Positions 32,053 to 43,487 are shown, counted from the stretch's first letter. The stretch is 64,000 bases of DNA from Egicoccus sp. AB-alg6-2 (GCF_041821025.1 NZ_JBGUAY010000003.1:372001-436000); one strand, 5' to 3'. A program made the numbers and translations. The notes: generated by a model not told the origin, from the sequence alone.

Positions 32053-34037
32053 GCGGGGAGCAACTCCGGGTCGTCGAGGGCGGCCTGGCACCCCATCAGC
32101 GTCACGCCGACGCACCAGGCGTGGGACAGCGTGAGGATGGAGCCCTTCGGCTGGAAGCAGTCGGTGTGGTAGTAGCGCTCGGTGACCATGCCCCGCCGGG
32201 CGTTGAAGTCGCCGTCCTCGCGGGCGATCAGCTGGAGGAAGCAGGCCAGGTTGTCCTGGGCGCGCTGGTGGAAGTAGTCGTCGCCGGTGGCACGCCACAG
32301 GTACATCAGCTCGGGCAGGACGATGAGCCCGTAGGCGTGCAGGTGCTGGTTGGGCGGCGAGGCGTTGTCGGCGCCACGGGTGCGGAAGTCGTAGGCCCGC
32401 AGGATCGTGTGGGCGCCGAACTCGATGTTGTAGCTCCACCGGAACGTCATGGTCCAGTCGGCGGCGAGTCGTGCGAGGCCGAGCCAGCGCTGGTCGCCGG
32501 TCGCGCGGTGCAGGGCGACGTAGGCGAGCACGGCGTTGTAGGCGTCCTCGCTGGTCGGGGCGAGGTGGACGTCCTCGGGCGCGCCGTGGACGAAGGCCTC
32601 CTCGACGTGGTGGGCATAGTGTCCGCCCGCCCGTTCGGCGACAGCCAGCAGTTCGGGGCGACCGAGCACGTCGGCGCCCTCGACCAGGGCGGCGACCCAC
32701 AGCAGCCCGGCGGCGCCGCGCCGGTCGACCACCTCGCCGGTCGCCTGGTGGTAGTACGAACCGAGGTTGCCGGTCTCGTCCGCGCTGGCGACGGCTCGGT
32801 CGAGGTTGCTCGCGGCGGCGGCGATCCAGTCGGGATGCTCCATGCCGTCGGCGCGCTCGGCGCGGACGGCCCGCAGCGTGAACAGGGTCGCCTCGGCCAG
32901 CGTGCGTGCGTGCAGGCGATCGGGATCGCGGTTCCAGCCACACCCCCAGCCACGGTCGCGTCGCCACTCGCCCCAGAACGTTCCCGCGGGGGTGAGATTG
33001 GCGCAGATGTGGTCGATGACCCGCGTCCCGGCTTCGACGTAGCGATGGTCGTCGCCGCGCCGTCCGTACGCCAGCAGCGTCTGCGCCCAGGGGATCCCGC
33101 TGACCCAGGCGACGTGCATCGAGGGGCGGTCGAGGTCGGGATGCGCGCGGTCGAACGCGGCCGTCTCGAACAGCGCGTCGTGCTCGGGACGCCAGTGCCA
33201 GGCGTGCAGCCCGTGGGCCGTGAGCTCGGCACCGGCGGCGGCATCCATCCATGGCGCGAGCGGATGGGCGGCGCGGTCGCGGGCGTAGCCGGCCCGCAGC
33301 AGCGGCACGTAGGCGTGCGGGTCGGGCGGTCCGACCCACAACAACAACGCGAAGCGGTGCCGTTGGCCGGGCTCCCAGCGGTGGTGGGCGACGTTGGGAG
33401 GTGACGGGTCGGGGTCGCCGCGGTAGACGACCGGCTCCTCGCGGAAGGGCAGGTCGACCCAGATCCGCGGAGCCGGTTCCGCGGCGAAGCCGATCCCGCT
33501 CATGCCCACGGGGGTCGCATGCGTCGCTGCGATCCCGCCGCAGGTGGTGTCGCTCCAGCCGAACACGGCCGGGGTGGCGGCGCGGTCGGCCCGGAACGAC
33601 CACCACGAGGAGTCGAACGCCTCGGGCCGGCCGCCCTGCACGACGGCGCGTGGATAGGCCCCGGCCGTGCCCTTGGGGCGGTTCTCGCGGTAGAAGCAGG
33701 CGGGCACGAGCCAGCGTGGTGCGGTGACCCCACCGTCGAGGTGCGCCTGCACCCGCAGCCCGGCCGTCGCGGCGGGGCCGTGCCAGCTCACCTCGAGGGT
33801 GGCGGTGACGACGCCACCGTCGACACGAAGCCGCAGACCGGCGTCGAGGCGGTCGGTGGTGGCGGAGGCGAGGACGCCGTCGGCGTCGGACTCCACGGCG
33901 GCGATGGGGACGGTGGTGACGGTGCCGTCCTCGTCACGCAACTCGAGCAGCTCGCGCACGTGCAGCCGGGCGTCGCCGTCGGAGACGGTGATGCGGTCGC
34001 GGTCGACGTGGATCTGCGGCACGGAGTCAACCGACAT
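32049..34037 (-). CDS. Unassigned protein with beta-sandwich and (alpha/alpha) toroid, candidate glycan-active enzyme
   Basis: Protein of 662 aa. Residues 1 to about 250 look like a beta-sandwich. From about 270 there is an alternating helix pattern with repeated Trp/His/Asp positions (HVAWVSGIPWAQTLLAYGRR, GTFWGEWRRDRGWGCGWNRD, PTSEDAYNAVLAYVALHRAT, NQHLHAYGLIVLPELMYLWR), as in (alpha/alpha)6 toroids of glycosidases, lyases and epimerases. I do not recognise the family. There is no signal peptide. The ATG lies inside the end of the GH2 gene (11-base overlap) and the stop overlaps the clan GH-D-like gene, so it is part of the same translational chain and should act on the same glycan. Confidence 0.65.
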   Translation of the reverse strand: MSVDSVPQIHVDRDRITVSDGDARLHVRELLELRDEDGTVTTVPIAAVESDADGVLASATTDRLDAGLRLRVDGGVVTATLEVSWHGPAATAGLRVQAHLDGGVTAPRWLVPACFYRENRPKGTAGAYPRAVVQGGRPEAFDSSWWSFRADRAATPAVFGWSDTTCGGIAATHATPVGMSGIGFAAEPAPRIWVDLPFREEPVVYRGDPDPSPPNVAHHRWEPGQRHRFALLLWVGPPDPHAYVPLLRAGYARDRAAHPLAPWMDAAAGAELTAHGLHAWHWRPEHDALFETAAFDRAHPDLDRPSMHVAWVSGIPWAQTLLAYGRRGDDHRYVEAGTRVIDHICANLTPAGTFWGEWRRDRGWGCGWNRDPDRLHARTLAEATLFTLRAVRAERADGMEHPDWIAAAASNLDRAVASADETGNLGSYYHQATGEVVDRRGAAGLLWVAALVEGADVLGRPELLAVAERAGGHYAHHVEEAFVHGAPEDVHLAPTSEDAYNAVLAYVALHRATGDQRWLGLARLAADWTMTFRWSYNIEFGAHTILRAYDFRTRGADNASPPNQHLHAYGLIVLPELMYLWRATGDDYFHQRAQDNLACFLQLIAREDGDFNARRGMVTERYYHTDCFQPKGSILTLSHAWCVGVTLMGCQAALDDPELLPA

Positions 34038-36606
34038 GCCGGCTCGCGGTGTTCCAGGCGTCGACGCGGAGGGACGGAGGGGCGTCGAGGCCGATCCAGT
34101 CCACCGCGATGGATGCGGACTCGCCGGGCAGCAGGGTGAGGTGCCCGCCGCGGAAACGGACGTGACCCGCGGCGGTCACGGCACGCGCGTCCCTGGCGGT
34201 CACGCCGACGGCCACCGTGTCGCCGGCGTTGCGAACCGTGACCCGGCGTCCGCTGGCGTCGCGCTGTACCTCGAGTCGTGCGGCCGGCAGGCTGCGCATC
34301 GACCGGAGGTCGTCACCGGTGGCGAAGAGCGAGCGGTTGGTCGCCCGCACCGCCCCATCGGCATCGCACAGGACGAGGTCGAGCCAGAACAGCGTGTCGG
34401 CCGCGTCCGGCAGCGGCCAACGAAGCGCCGCCACCTCGGTGGTCGCCGCGCCGGCGACGTCGACGACGACGTCGTGCCGGGCGAGCATCCGGCCGTCGAC
34501 CGCGTGCATCGAGGCTCGGACCCACCCGCCCGGAAGTGCCTCGAGGCGGCTGCTGACCCAGACCTCGGCCGTGAAGGCGTCGTAGCCGGCCCACACCTGG
34601 GTCGGGGAGGTGGCAGCCACCAGGAACGGGGCGTAGACCGCGGCGGCGGCGTGGTAGGCGGCCTTGGGGCGACCGGCGTAGTCCACCGCGCTGGTGCAGA
34701 AGACGTTCGGGAACGGCTCGTTGAACTGCCACGGGATCGAGCCGCTCTGCCGCCACTGCCGCCGCCGGTTGGCCTCGAGGGCGTAGCGCAGCCCGTCGGC
34801 CTGCAGGAACTGGCTCGCCTCGACCAGGCTGCGCAGGTCGTCGAAGGGGCCGAAGACCTGCTCGAGCAACGGCGTGTTGACCCAGAAGTCGCCGCGGTGC
34901 ACGACGTCGGGGTTGGACCGGTCGGCCGGCCATCGGCGTGCCTCGTCCAGGTACGCCTCGATGGTGGTCAGGTCGGCCATCCCCTCGACGCCGAACTCGC
35001 TGTGCAGCAACGAGGTCGACCGGTTGTACAGCCGCCGGTGCGCGGCCGGCCCCTGGTGCTCCCACGGGCCGTGGACGTCGTGCAGCGCGTCCGGGTCCTG
35101 CTCGAGCGCGGCCGCGGTGAGCGTCGCCGTCGGCCCCGTCGGGGAGGTCGGCAACCAGGGCCGGCCGAGGTCGAGTTCGGCCACCACGGCCGCCAGCGCC
35201 GCGAGGACGGGCTGACCGCCGTCCGCGGGCCGGCCGTCCCGGCCGTCGAGCTCGTTGCCGCCACACCACAGCGCCAGGCTGGGATGGTTGCGACGGCGGA
35301 CGACGATCTCCCGGGCGTCGTCGACCACGGTTCGCACGTAGTCCTCGGCCTCGGACGGCACGCTGCCGTGCATCGAGCTCGACAGCGGGAACTCCTGCCA
35401 CACCAGGATGCCGAGCCGGTCGCAGGTGGCGTAGAAGTCGGCCTTCTCGATCAGGCCGCCGCCCCAGACGCGCAGCAGGTTCGTGCCGGCGTCGGCCGCC
35501 ATCTCGAGCAGGTGGGTCAGGCGTTGCGGGTCCTCGACCCCGTGGTGGATGTCCATCGGGACCCAGTTCCAGCCCTGCAGGTAGATCCGCCGACCGTTGA
35601 CCTCGAGCGTGTAGCCACGCGCGTCCGCGGGTGCGTCCTCGTTGTCGACCAGTCGCACCCGACGGAAGCCCGTCGTGACGCGCCGGACGTCCTCGGCGTC
35701 GCCGACCACGACGCGTGCCTGCACCTCGTACAGCGGCTGCGCGCCAGAGCCGTTGGGCCACCAGTGCTCCACGTCGGCCACCTCGAGGGTGCCTCGGACG
35801 CGCGATCCGGACCCGGGCTCCGCGACCTCGACGCCGTCGCGTGCGACCACGGCGTCGTCGCGAAGCAGCACGACCTCGACCCGCGCCGCGCCGGCTTCGT
35901 CCCGGTCGAAGTCGAGTTGCCAGTCCAGCGTGCCGCCGCTCGGTCCGGCCACGTCGGCGCGCACGGCGAGGTCGGTGATCCGCACCGGACCGGGCAGGTG
36001 CAGCCGGACCCGGTCCCAGATCCCGAGGTGGACCAGCCGCGGGCAGAAGTCCCAGCCGTAGGTCATCCGGCTCTTCATGGTGCGCACCAGCTCGGTGCGT
36101 CCGATGTGCGGCTGCCCGTCCGGCGCGGGGGCCAGCACGACCGCGACCAGGTTGCGCCCGGGCACCAGCGCGGCGGCGACGTCGAACCGCGCGACGGTGA
36201 ACGGTCCGGTGTGCTCGCCCACTTCGATGCCGTTGACGAAGATCCTGGCGGCGTGGTCGATGCCGTCGAACTCGAGAACGGCGCGCTCGACGTCGGCCGG
36301 CACCTCGAACGTGCGCCGGTGGACCCAGGTGCGTTGCGCCACCCACTCGCTGGCGAGCGAGTTGCGGTCGACCAGCGGGTCGGGCACCTGCCCCGCACGC
36401 ACGAGGTCGGCGACGACGCTGCCGGGCACACGCGCGGGCACCCAGCCGTGCACGTCCCCCGTGTCAGGGGTGTGGGCACGGCGAAGCAGCCACTCCTCGC
36501 CGACGTAGCCCTTGCTTGACCACTCGTCCCCGTCGAGGGGGATCGACGGGCTGGTCCCGGCGAGCGCGGACGGCGCGGTCGGAGGCAGGGTCGGGGTGGT
36601 GGTCAC
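34027..36606 (-). CDS. GH2 family glycosidase, beta-mannosidase type
   Basis: Protein of 859 aa. Jelly-roll, Ig-like and barrel domains are in GH2 order. WVPARVPGSVVADLVRAG, GWDFCPRLVHLGIWD and LQGWNWVPMDIHHG are typical of the beta-mannosidase/exo-glucosaminidase group. The acid/base is Glu452 in LALWCGGNELDG and the nucleophile Glu537 in SLLHSEFGVEGM. No signal peptide is present. The GTG start overlaps the GH38 stop (GTGA at 36603-36606). Together with the two GH38 enzymes and GH84 it would allow removal of the beta-linked mannose of an N-glycan core. Exo-beta-glucosaminidase is an alternative. Confidence 0.88.
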   Translation of the reverse strand: MTTTPTLPPTAPSALAGTSPSIPLDGDEWSSKGYVGEEWLLRRAHTPDTGDVHGWVPARVPGSVVADLVRAGQVPDPLVDRNSLASEWVAQRTWVHRRTFEVPADVERAVLEFDGIDHAARIFVNGIEVGEHTGPFTVARFDVAAALVPGRNLVAVVLAPAPDGQPHIGRTELVRTMKSRMTYGWDFCPRLVHLGIWDRVRLHLPGPVRITDLAVRADVAGPSGGTLDWQLDFDRDEAGAARVEVVLLRDDAVVARDGVEVAEPGSGSRVRGTLEVADVEHWWPNGSGAQPLYEVQARVVVGDAEDVRRVTTGFRRVRLVDNEDAPADARGYTLEVNGRRIYLQGWNWVPMDIHHGVEDPQRLTHLLEMAADAGTNLLRVWGGGLIEKADFYATCDRLGILVWQEFPLSSSMHGSVPSEAEDYVRTVVDDAREIVVRRRNHPSLALWCGGNELDGRDGRPADGGQPVLAALAAVVAELDLGRPWLPTSPTGPTATLTAAALEQDPDALHDVHGPWEHQGPAAHRRLYNRSTSLLHSEFGVEGMADLTTIEAYLDEARRWPADRSNPDVVHRGDFWVNTPLLEQVFGPFDDLRSLVEASQFLQADGLRYALEANRRRQWRQSGSIPWQFNEPFPNVFCTSAVDYAGRPKAAYHAAAAVYAPFLVAATSPTQVWAGYDAFTAEVWVSSRLEALPGGWVRASMHAVDGRMLARHDVVVDVAGAATTEVAALRWPLPDAADTLFWLDLVLCDADGAVRATNRSLFATGDDLRSMRSLPAARLEVQRDASGRRVTVRNAGDTVAVGVTARDARAVTAAGHVRFRGGHLTLLPGESASIAVDWIGLDAPPSLRVDAWNTASRHVG

Positions 36607-39048
36607 GCCGCGGCGCCCGGCGGTGGCTGCTGCGGGTCCCACTCGAGCAGGTCGACCTCGGTGACCAGTTCGGCGGCGTCGTCGGGCAGACGGAACGTCT
36701 TGATCTCGTTCGGCCCGAACCCGGTCTCGATGGTGCGCTGCCAGCGGTCGAGCGTGATGACGGCGTCGGTCTGTCGGCCGGCGGTCTCGTAGCAGCGCAG
36801 GACCGCCGCCCCACCGTCCTCGGCCTCCTTGAGCGCACTGACGACGACGTTGCGGACGTCGACGTCCACGAACGAGTCGGACTGCGGGAGCGGGCCTGGA
36901 TGCGGGGACTCCATCAGCGGCACGACCGGCAGGTCCAGCTCGGCGGCGCGACGGACGGCGTCTGCCTCGACCCAGCCGCCGGCGTGCGGGACGAGCCGCA
37001 GCGCGAAGTCGTGGGGCCCCTGGTCGTGGAAGGCGTACTTCTCGTCCGCGGAGGGGACCTTGGGATCGTGGTGGGCGTAGATCGGGCTGCGCAGGATCGT
37101 CACGCCGAGGTCGTTGCCCCGGACGTCGAACCCGTGCTTGGCGTCGTTGGCCACCGTCAGGCCGTAGATGGAGCCGACCCCACGCACCCGCCCGGACAGG
37201 TCCGCCCACCGCTGGCCCGGGACCTCCTGACCTTCGGTGGCACGCTCGATCGTGCCGAAGGGGATCTCGAAGGTCGCCTTGGGGGACTGCATCGCCACGG
37301 GGAAGCGCAGCTTGAGGACCCGGAACTGTTCGTGCCAGTCGACGGTCGCTCGGACGTCGACGTAGTCGAGGTCGTCGTAGAGGATCACGTCCTGCACCAG
37401 CTGCGAGGTGCCGTGGCTGGCGTGGATGCGCATGACGGCACGGACCGGACCCGACTCCACGAGCTGGACGCGGGTCACCTCGAAGTGGTCCAGGGTGTCG
37501 GTGTAGGCGACGACGCCGTGGGACCAGGTGTCGCTCTCGTCGCGCAGCACCTCGGCGCGCAGGAACCCCGGCGCGACGACCTCGACGTCGTGACGCTGGT
37601 CGTGGACGCGGGTCAGACCGACGCCGGGTTCGAACTCGAGCCGCAGCCGGCCGTTGTCGAGGCTGAGGTCGGTCGTGTGCAGGTTCGGGTCGGCGACCGT
37701 GTGGCCCTCGCCGGGCACCACGAGGTAGGTGCGGTAGCCCAGCGGCGGCAGGTCGGCGAGGAAGCAGATCCGGGCACGACCACCCTCGACCGTCGCCAGC
37801 GACTGCACCGACTGCACCGGCTGCGCGACCCCGTCGTCGTCGAGCACGACGGCCGCCTCGGGCAGCTTGCCGGTCTCGAGCTCGACCGGGACCCGGGCCC
37901 GCCACGAGTGCGGGTTGAACACGACCACCGGGATCGTGCCGTCCTGCTGGGGGATGTCGATGTTCCACGAGATCGACTGCAGGCCGTCCTGGATGGCGCG
38001 GCCGGCGATGGCGGCGGACTCACCGAGTTCGTCGCGCGCGTCGGTGTAGGCCGGCTCGATCGCCGTGCCCGGCAGGATGTCGTGGAACTGGTTGAACAGC
38101 ACGTTCTTCCAGGCGCGCTGCAGGTCCTGGGTCGGGCGGAAGTCCGTGACCCGGGCGGCGATGGTGCCGATGCGCTCGGCGGTCAGGAGCAGGCGCTCGG
38201 CGCGACGGTTCCACAGCTTGATGCCGGCGTGGGCGGAGTAGCACCCGCGGGCGTGGTTCTGCAGTTCGGTGTGGACCACCGGAACCGCGACGCCGGAGGC
38301 GCGGACCGCGGCGAAGAAGCGGTCCGGATCGGAGAAGGCCAGCTCGGGCAGGTCGTCCTTCTCGCGCAGCCGGTGGATCGACTCGATGTTCTCGCGCGTC
38401 GGTCCCCCGCCGTGGTTGCCGACGCCGTAGAAGCACATGATGTGGGACTGGGGCGGCTTGATCTCGGCGGCGCACCGTGCCACGTGGGCGTCGATCTCCT
38501 TGCCCCACGTCAGGTACTCGTAGGGGATCCGGTAGGTCAGCACGCGCGAACCGTCGTCGGACTCCCACCAGAAGGTGCGGGCGGGCAGGCCCAGTTCGTG
38601 GTCACCGGGGCGCATGAAGACGTAGGAGTCCAGCCGGCTCTTGGCCAGGATCTGCGGCAGCATGGCGTGGTGGCCGAAGCTGTCCGGGTTGAATCCCACC
38701 GTGGCGATGACGCCGAGGTGCTCGTGGAACCAGCGCTGGCCGACCAGTGCCTGACGGACGAACGATTCCCCGTTCGGCACGTTGCAGTCCGGTTCGCACC
38801 ACCAGCCGCCGACGACGCGCCAGCGCCCGTCGGCGACCCGCTGGCGGATCTCGTCGAACATCTCCGGTTCGTTGCGCTGGACCCACTCGTAGAAGGCGGC
38901 CGACGAGGCCGTGAACACGAACTCGGGGTCCTCGTCGGTGCGATCGAGCGCGGAACGGAAGGTCGCCTTGATCTCCTGGTAGCCCTCGGGCCACTGCCAC
39001 AACCACACGGGGTCGATGTGGGCGTGGCCGATCAGGTGCAGCGTGCCG

Positions 39049-39056
<8 letters not shown>
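36603..39056 (-). CDS. GH38 family alpha-mannosidase (817 aa)
   Basis: Zinc ligands His13 and Asp15 lie in LIGHAHIDPVWLWQW, the nucleophile Asp125 in GFNPDSFGHHAMLPQ, and the later zinc His in NVLFNQFHDILPGT. These forms belong to the cytosolic/lysosomal-like bacterial branch (HIDxxWLW), different from the second GH38 in the same operon. The C-terminal beta domains are of normal length; no signal peptide is seen. The ATG overlaps the GH1 stop by eight bases. Two unlike GH38 enzymes in one operon suggest different alpha-mannosyl linkages or different oligosaccharide sizes. Confidence 0.93.
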
Positions 39057-40425
<1,369 letters not shown>

Positions 40426-40433
40426 GGGGTTCC

Positions 40434-41861
40434 TCACAGCTGCTGGGGGTCGGGCAGCGGGGCGCAGTCGACGTCGCCGATCTCGCGCTGCAGGCGTCTC
40501 AGTTCGGCGGTCAGTTCGGCCCGGATCTCGGCGTAGGCGGGGTCGTCGAACACGCTGCGCAGTTCCTGGGGATCGGTGTGCAGGTCGAACAACTCCCACT
40601 CGGGGGGACGACGTCGTTCGCTGGCGCCCGAGGTGCCACACGGCTCGGCGTAGAAGTAGATCAGCTTGTGACGCGCGGTCCGGACGCCGTAGTGGGACCA
40701 GACGTTGTGCATCACGTCCTGGTGCACCCAGTAGCGGTAGTACATCGAGCGGCGCCAGTCCGCCGGCGTCCGTCCCGCCAGGAGTGGACGGATCGAGCGG
40801 CCCTGCATGGTCGGCGGCACCTCGACCCGGGCGTAGTCGAGGAAGGTGGGCGCGAAGTCCACGTTGAGGGCGAGGTCGTCGCTGGTACTGCCGGGCGCGA
40901 TCTCGCGGGGATACCGCACCAGCGTCGGCATCTTGAGCGATTCCTCGTACATGAACCGCTTGTCGTACCACCCGTGGTCGCCGAGGAAGAAGCCCTGGTC
41001 GGAGGTGTAGACCACCACGGTGTCCTCGGCGCTGCCGTCGGCGTCGAGGTGATCCAACAGGCGCCCGACGTTCTCGTCGAGCGAGGCCACGGTGCGCAGA
41101 TAGTCCTTGATGTAGCGCTGGTACTTCCAACGCAGCCGCTCGTCGTCGTCGAGGCCTCCGGGCACGGGCTCCTTGAAGTCCTCCTCGGGCATGTGGTCGA
41201 CGATGCGCATCGTGGCTTCACGCGCCGGGGTGGCCCGGCCCTCGTAGTCGTCGCGCAGGGTCTCGGGCTCGGCGATCTCGTCGTCGCGGAACAGTGCGAG
41301 GTGGCGCGGCGCCGGCTCCCATGCCTCGTGCGGGGCCTTGTGGCCGACGATGGCGCAGAACGGCCGGTCCCGGTCGCGTCGGTCGAGCCAGTCGATGGTG
41401 AGGTCGGTGATGAGGTCGGTGACGTACCCCGGACGTCGGGTGCGGGTGCCGTCCGACTCGAGGAACTCGGGGTCGTGGTAGGTGCCCTGGTCGGGCAGCA
41501 CGGTCCAGTGGTCGAAGCCGACGGGGTCGTGGATACCGCCGTGCCCGAGGTGCCACTTGCCGATCATCGCCGTCTGGTAGCCCGCGCCCTGCAACAACGA
41601 CACGAAGGTCTGCTGACGGGCATCGAAGAGCGACGAGTTGGACGTGACCCCGTTGACGTGGTTGTAGGTGCCGGTGAGGATGGCCGCCCGGCTCGGCGAG
41701 CACAACGAGTTGGTGCAGAAGCAGGCATCGAGCCGCATGCCCTCGGCGGCGATGCGGTCCATGCCCGGCGTGGTGTTGATGCGACTGCCATAGGCGCTGA
41801 TGGCATGGGCGGCGTGGTCATCCGCGATGACCAGGAGGATGTTGGGCCGACGGCCGGTCAT
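40434..41861 (-). CDS. Type I sulfatase (formylglycine-dependent)
   Basis: Protein of 475 aa. The start PNILLVIADDHAAHAI supplies the metal Asp pair (14-15). The catalytic Cys54 lies in LCSPSRAAILTG, a perfect C-x-P-S-R site that must be oxidised to formylglycine. Further: MIGKWHLGHGG, VVVYTSDQGFFLGDHGWYDK. There is no signal peptide, unusual for sulfatases of glycan loci, so it would act on imported sulfated sugars. No maturation enzyme is encoded in the window. A TTG start at 41915 would place the operator inside the gene; the ATG at 41861 gives the family N-terminus. It is first in the long operon. Confidence 0.92.
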   Translation of the reverse strand: MTGRRPNILLVIADDHAAHAISAYGSRINTTPGMDRIAAEGMRLDACFCTNSLCSPSRAAILTGTYNHVNGVTSNSSLFDARQQTFVSLLQGAGYQTAMIGKWHLGHGGIHDPVGFDHWTVLPDQGTYHDPEFLESDGTRTRRPGYVTDLITDLTIDWLDRRDRDRPFCAIVGHKAPHEAWEPAPRHLALFRDDEIAEPETLRDDYEGRATPAREATMRIVDHMPEEDFKEPVPGGLDDDERLRWKYQRYIKDYLRTVASLDENVGRLLDHLDADGSAEDTVVVYTSDQGFFLGDHGWYDKRFMYEESLKMPTLVRYPREIAPGSTSDDLALNVDFAPTFLDYARVEVPPTMQGRSIRPLLAGRTPADWRRSMYYRYWVHQDVMHNVWSHYGVRTARHKLIYFYAEPCGTSGASERRRPPEWELFDLHTDPQELRSVFDDPAYAEIRAELTAELRRLQREIGDVDCAPLPDPQQL

Positions 41862-41885
41862 CGCTGCACACCGGCGACTGCGAAT

Positions 41886-41897
41886 GACAACGTTGTC
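41886..41897. promoter_or_regulatory. LacI-type operator between sulfatase and xylulokinase genes
   Basis: Perfect palindrome GACAACGTTGTC, identical to the site before lacI (29211-29222). It lies 24 bases upstream of the sulfatase start and in the 5' region of the divergent kinase, so one bound repressor could control both directions. Confidence 0.72.
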
Positions 41898-41922
41898 TTG
41901 CCGGAACGTCGGCAAGTAGGCT
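41893..41922 (+). promoter_or_regulatory. possible promoter of the xylulokinase gene
   Basis: TTGTCT at 41893-41898 and TAGGCT at 41917-41922 with 18 bases between them. The -35 overlaps the LacI operator and the spacer holds the second inverted repeat at 41897-41916. This would leave a leader of about 100 bases. Weak match; context is the main support. Confidence 0.35.
41897..41916. promoter_or_regulatory. second inverted repeat beside the LacI operator
   Basis: CTTGCCG-GAACGT-CGGCAAG, 7-base perfect arms and a 6-base centre. It starts on the last base of the LacI palindrome. It could be a site for another regulator or a leader hairpin of the kinase transcript. Confidence 0.4.
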
Positions 41923-42030
41923 GGCTGATACCGGCACCTCCCAGGGACCGCGTCCGACCCTAGTCACCGCCTGCGCCGAGCGCCACAGACCGGGCCGCGT
42001 GCCAGCCGTCCAACGAGTCGAGGAGCGCGC

Positions 42031-43485
42031 GTGTCCGACGTCACCTACCTCGGCCTCGACCTCGGCACGAGTTCGGTCAAGGCGGTCCTCACCGACGGCG
42101 CGGGACGGCTGCTCGGCCAGGCGGGCGCCGGCTACGCGCTCGCCAGTCCCCAGCCCGGCCACGCCGACATCGACCCGGAGCAGTGGTGGACGGCCACGGT
42201 CGCCGCCGTGTCCGAACTCTCCCCCAGCGCGGCGGCGCCGCCACGCGCCATCGGCCTGTCCGGTCAGATGCACGGCGTCGTGCTCACCGACCCGGCCGGG
42301 CGGGCCACCCGCCCCGCCGTGCTGTGGCCCGACACCCGGGCGGTCGAGCACCTCGAGCGGTACGCCGAACTCCCGGCGGCCATGCGCGAGCGGCAGCGCA
42401 ACCCCCTGTCCCCCGGCATGGCCGGCCCGATCCTGAGCTGGCTGCAGGAACACGAACCCGCGACGCTCGCAGCCGCCCGCTGGGCGCTGCAACCGAAGGA
42501 CTGGTTGCGGTTGCGCCTGACGGGTGACGTCGCCGGCGACCCGAGCGACGCGTCGGCCACCCTGCTCTACGACGTTCCCGGCGAGCAGTGGGACCGGGAG
42601 CTGTGCCGGGCACTGGGCATCGACGACGGCCTGCTCCCGCCGCTGGCGCCGTCGGCGGCCGTCGGCGGCGCCCTGCTCCCGGCGGCGGCCGCGGCCCTGG
42701 GGCTGCCGGTGGGTACCCCGGTCGCGATCGGCGCGGCGGACACGGCAGCGGCGGCACTCGGCAGCGGGTTGCGTGACCCCGGACAGGTGCAGTTGACGCT
42801 CGGAACCGGCGGCCAGCTCGTGGCGCCGTCGTCGCAGGCCCGCGGCCGACCGGAGTCGGGCACACACCTGTACCGGGCCGCAACCTCCGCCGGCTGGTAC
42901 GCCATGGCGGCGACGCTGAACGCCGGCCTCGTCCTCGACTGGGTGCGCAGCAGCCTCGCAGCGAGCTGGGACGAGCTGTACGCCGCAGCGGGCGTTCGCC
43001 CCGACGACCCGTACTTCGTCCCGCACCTCGCCGGTGAACGGACCCCCTACCTCGATCCCGGGCTACGCGCCGGCTGGGTCGGCCTCGGACTCGACCACGA
43101 CCGGCAGACCATGCTTCGCGTCACCCTCGAAGGGGTCGCCCACGCCGTCCGCGACGCCTTCGACGCGTTGCCCGACGCGCACGACGTCGAGACCATCCGC
43201 ATCGCCGGTGGCGGCAGCCGCCACCCCGGCTTCCGTCAGCTGCTCGCCGACGTCCTCGAACGGTCGCTGCACGCCGTCGACACGCCGGCCGCGTCGGCCC
43301 GCGGAGCCGCGCTCCTCGCCGCCGTCGCCGTCGGCGACCTGACCGAGGACGACGTCTTCGGACCGCTCGCGCCGCACGTCACGCCGGCGGCACAGCCACG
43401 TCCCGGCACCGCCGAGCTCCACCGCCGACGCCTCGGGCGCTTCCGCGAACTCGTTGCACGCGGGGCGACGGTTGCGCCCCAATGA
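42031..43485 (+). CDS. xylB: Xylulokinase (FGGY family)
   Basis: Protein of 484 aa. The start VTYLGLDLGTSSVKAVLTDG is the phosphate-binding motif, and IGLSGQMHGVVL is the characteristic xylulokinase block. Further: VLWPDTRA, VAIGAADTAAAALGSG, LGTGGQLV and the C-terminal RIAGGGSRHPGFRQLLADVL. It should phosphorylate D-xylulose or a close ketose. The GTG start follows GAGGAG by about six bases. It is divergent from the sulfatase-led operon and shares its LacI operator. No xylose isomerase is in the window, so the ketose may come from another route. A strong hairpin follows the stop. Confidence 0.85.
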   Translation: MSDVTYLGLDLGTSSVKAVLTDGAGRLLGQAGAGYALASPQPGHADIDPEQWWTATVAAVSELSPSAAAPPRAIGLSGQMHGVVLTDPAGRATRPAVLWPDTRAVEHLERYAELPAAMRERQRNPLSPGMAGPILSWLQEHEPATLAAARWALQPKDWLRLRLTGDVAGDPSDASATLLYDVPGEQWDRELCRALGIDDGLLPPLAPSAAVGGALLPAAAAALGLPVGTPVAIGAADTAAAALGSGLRDPGQVQLTLGTGGQLVAPSSQARGRPESGTHLYRAATSAGWYAMAATLNAGLVLDWVRSSLAASWDELYAAAGVRPDDPYFVPHLAGERTPYLDPGLRAGWVGLGLDHDRQTMLRVTLEGVAHAVRDAFDALPDAHDVETIRIAGGGSRHPGFRQLLADVLERSLHAVDTPAASARGAALLAAVAVGDLTEDDVFGPLAPHVTPAAQPRPGTAELHRRRLGRFRELVARGATVAPQ

Positions 43486-43487
43486 CG

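Noticed and set aside
41862-41915. TTG start at 41915 for the sulfatase
   Set aside because: It would translate through the operator and add 18 residues not found in sulfatases; the ATG at 41861 starts the family N-terminus.
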